The notes beneath the pieces were generated by a model, which ran no database searches, had not been told where the DNA came from, and saw nothing but the letters and a program-made list of their open reading frames with translations. A stretch of 64,000 nucleotides of DNA from Pontibacter aydingkolensis. Its GTDB lineage: Bacteria; Bacteroidota; Bacteroidia; Cytophagales; Hymenobacteraceae. The stretch's first letter is position 1, and each line of letters opens with the position of its first letter. A program made the translations under genes and the position numbers. The DNA is taken from NCBI RefSeq assembly GCF_019443125.1, contig NZ_JAHYXK010000018.1, forward strand, positions 1 to 64,000, given 5' to 3'. Positions 62,568-64,000 of the stretch are shown here, piece after piece.

Positions 62568-64000
62568 TTAATAAACAAACGTTAGGCCGGCGCCATACTT
62601 CATATCGCTGTCATAGTGCGTGGATACCGAGACATACTTGGTTACTAAGTATTGCAGGCCGGCCATGTATTCTTTATCTGTATTGCCCATCAGGTTGAGG
62701 CGCAAGCGGTTGGTAAGTGGTACATCTTCGCGCCGCAATTGGAAACGTAATTTCCCCTTGCTGTCTACCCTCATTTCCGACACGATCAGCATAGGCAACG
62801 TGTATTGCACACCGGCTACTGCCACTTTACGGTTGTCTTGGTTGCTTAATTGCCCGAACATGTTTTTCTCCGGCTCATTTACGATACTATTGTAATGATA
62901 ATCAAATCCGATGAAAGGAAAGAGCCACTGCATTTTGCCAAAGTAACGGCCAAAGTATGTTTCGCTTTCTATGCCGTACTCTTTCTTAAAGCCAATACGC
63001 CACTCGGTGGAGATCTGGTAACGAGAGCTGCCCAGTATAAACTCTCCATCGCTACCATTGCTTTCCAGCCCTATCTGCGCAGACGGCAGGAAAACTTTGT
63101 CTTCGCGGTTGAACATTTTACGAGCCTTTTCAGGATCTGGGAGTTCCGGGTTTGGAGGTGAGTTCTGATAGGTGAATACGCGACCCATACCAGCCATCAT
63201 GTGGTAAAGAATATGGCAATGAAAAAACCAGTCGCCACTCTCCGAGGCTGCAAACTCAATGGTGTCCGTCTCCATCGGCAGTATGTCCAGCACATTTTTC
63301 ATCGGCGCGTACTCACCATGCTTGTTCAACACCCGGAAGTCGTGCCCATGCAGGTGCATGGGGTGGCGCATCATGGAGTTGTTGAACATGATGATCTTCA
63401 CGTTCTCTCCTTTTTTGATCAGGATCCTGTCAGACTCTGAAACTGTCTTATTGTCCATGGTCCACACGTAGCGGTTCATGTTGCCGGTAAGCTCAAAACG
63501 CAATACTTTCAAGGGACCGGGCCTGAGGGTTGTTTTTTTAGGAGCACGCAGCATGCCATAGTTCAGGGTTACCATCTCGCCACCGCTGCCGCTCATGTTC
63601 TGCATATCGTGCCCTTTCATGTCATGGCCTCGGTGTGAGGTGGTGTCTGCTTGCTGCTTTATCTCATCACCTCCATGCATGCTGTGGTCCTGCCCTGAAA
63701 TTTCTGGGTACATCACGCTGTTCATGTCCATCTGCTGGTTGCTCATTTCCATGCCCATCGGCTCCATGTCCCCGCTCATTTTCATCATGTCGTTCATCAT
63801 CTTCATACCCTCAAAGTAGTTCAGCTTGCCTAAACGCTGTGCCTTCATTTTCATGCCTCTGCCCAGCCACAGCGAAGTGGTATTGGAACGGTCTTCGGCA
63901 GTAGCCAGGAATTCGTACTGCATGTTTTCAGGTATGGTGACCAGCAAATCGTAGGTTTCGGCAGGCGCAATGATCAGGCGATCCACCTCCACAGGCTCCA
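62568..64000 (-). CDS. multicopper oxidase (CopA type) fused to CopB-like barrel domain, partial
   Basis: The gene enters from beyond the window end; 477 codons are visible and the N-terminal cupredoxin domains are missing. The visible part begins in cupredoxin domain two, passes through a Met/His-rich loop (MNDMMKMSGDMEPMGMEMSN, and HSMHGG, HDMKGHDMQN), then domain three with the copper ligands HPMHLHGHDF and GDWFFHCHILYHMMAGMG, i.e. the His-Cys-His and Met of the type 1 and trinuclear sites. After residue 285 or so (FNREDKVFLPSAQ) the protein continues with about 185 residues of beta strands ending YLVTKYVSVSTHYDSDMKYGAGLTFVY, resembling the CopB copper-resistance outer-membrane barrel. It probably oxidises Cu(I) in the periplasm; the fusion would join it to the outer membrane. 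Confidence 0.87.
   Translation of the reverse strand, partial: EPVEVDRLIIAPAETYDLLVTIPENMQYEFLATAEDRSNTTSLWLGRGMKMKAQRLGKLNYFEGMKMMNDMMKMSGDMEPMGMEMSNQQMDMNSVMYPEISGQDHSMHGGDEIKQQADTTSHRGHDMKGHDMQNMSGSGGEMVTLNYGMLRAPKKTTLRPGPLKVLRFELTGNMNRYVWTMDNKTVSESDRILIKKGENVKIIMFNNSMMRHPMHLHGHDFRVLNKHGEYAPMKNVLDILPMETDTIEFAASESGDWFFHCHILYHMMAGMGRVFTYQNSPPNPELPDPEKARKMFNREDKVFLPSAQIGLESNGSDGEFILGSSRYQISTEWRIGFKKEYGIESETYFGRYFGKMQWLFPFIGFDYHYNSIVNEPEKNMFGQLSNQDNRKVAVAGVQYTLPMLIVSEMRVDSKGKLRFQLRREDVPLTNRLRLNLMGNTDKEYMAGLQYLVTKYVSVSTHYDSDMKYGAGLTFVY

Overview
The window looks like a chromosome segment of a Bacteroidota member, most likely family Hymenobacteraceae (Pontibacter or a close relative). The signs are a type IX secretion pair (PKD-repeat adhesin with a gliding-motility C-terminus plus a PorP/SprF barrel), a TAnnTTTG promoter in front of purL, many secreted and lipoprotein genes, and intergenic repeats typical of this group. 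Genus is an inference from style. I see no rRNA, tRNA, CRISPR array, transposase or phage gene.

Layout. 1-3.4 kb: a sugar-acid type MFS transporter with no normal start codon, a possible gene remnant and a membrane-anchored EEP phosphatase/nuclease. 3.6-7 kb: a small coiled-coil lipoprotein, a dehalogenase-like hydrolase and a GH15 glucoamylase/trehalase. 7-15 kb: an accessory stretch of repeat-filled spacers around small envelope proteins and a large type IIG restriction-modification gene that carries both an in-frame palindromic insert and an in-frame stop. 15-21.5 kb: divergent katG and purL, with an OxyR-like palindrome between them. 21.8-27 kb: amino-acid permease, CNNM/CBS protein, MDR oxidoreductase, a small conserved gene and a lytic transglycosylase. 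27-32 kb: PorP/SprF and the PKD adhesin. 32.6-40 kb: penicillin acylase-like lipoprotein, two M20 peptidases and a gamma-glutamyltransferase, which together look like a secreted peptide/amide degradation block. 40-51.3 kb: a P-type cation ATPase, a tandem-domain protein, D-lactate dehydrogenase with lactate permease, CapA-like protein, HtrA protease and an SDR. 51.4-58.2 kb: a frameshifted lipoprotein, then a tight operon of ATP-cone/PD-(D/E)XK protein, AMP-phosphorylase-type enzyme and PRPP synthase, facing ppsA. 58.5-64 kb: a DUF2911 lipoprotein, a GH63-like hydrolase overlapping an SPW/VKOR-like membrane protein, and a multicopper oxidase fused to a CopB-like barrel that runs off the end.

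Three things stand out. First, the heptamer AAGTATA/TATACTT is greatly over-represented inside and outside genes (39 by hand count in the first 15.7 kb, about 3 expected) and seems to impose rare ATA codons. Second, the spacers hold families of hairpins whose stems change by paired substitutions while the loop (TCCT/AGGA or TGC/GCA) stays the same. Third, the 52.3-55.5 kb operon joins a nucleotide-sensing nuclease-like protein to AMP phosphorolysis and PRPP synthesis, beside ppsA; PRPP synthase and PpsA both release AMP, which the phosphorylase could consume.
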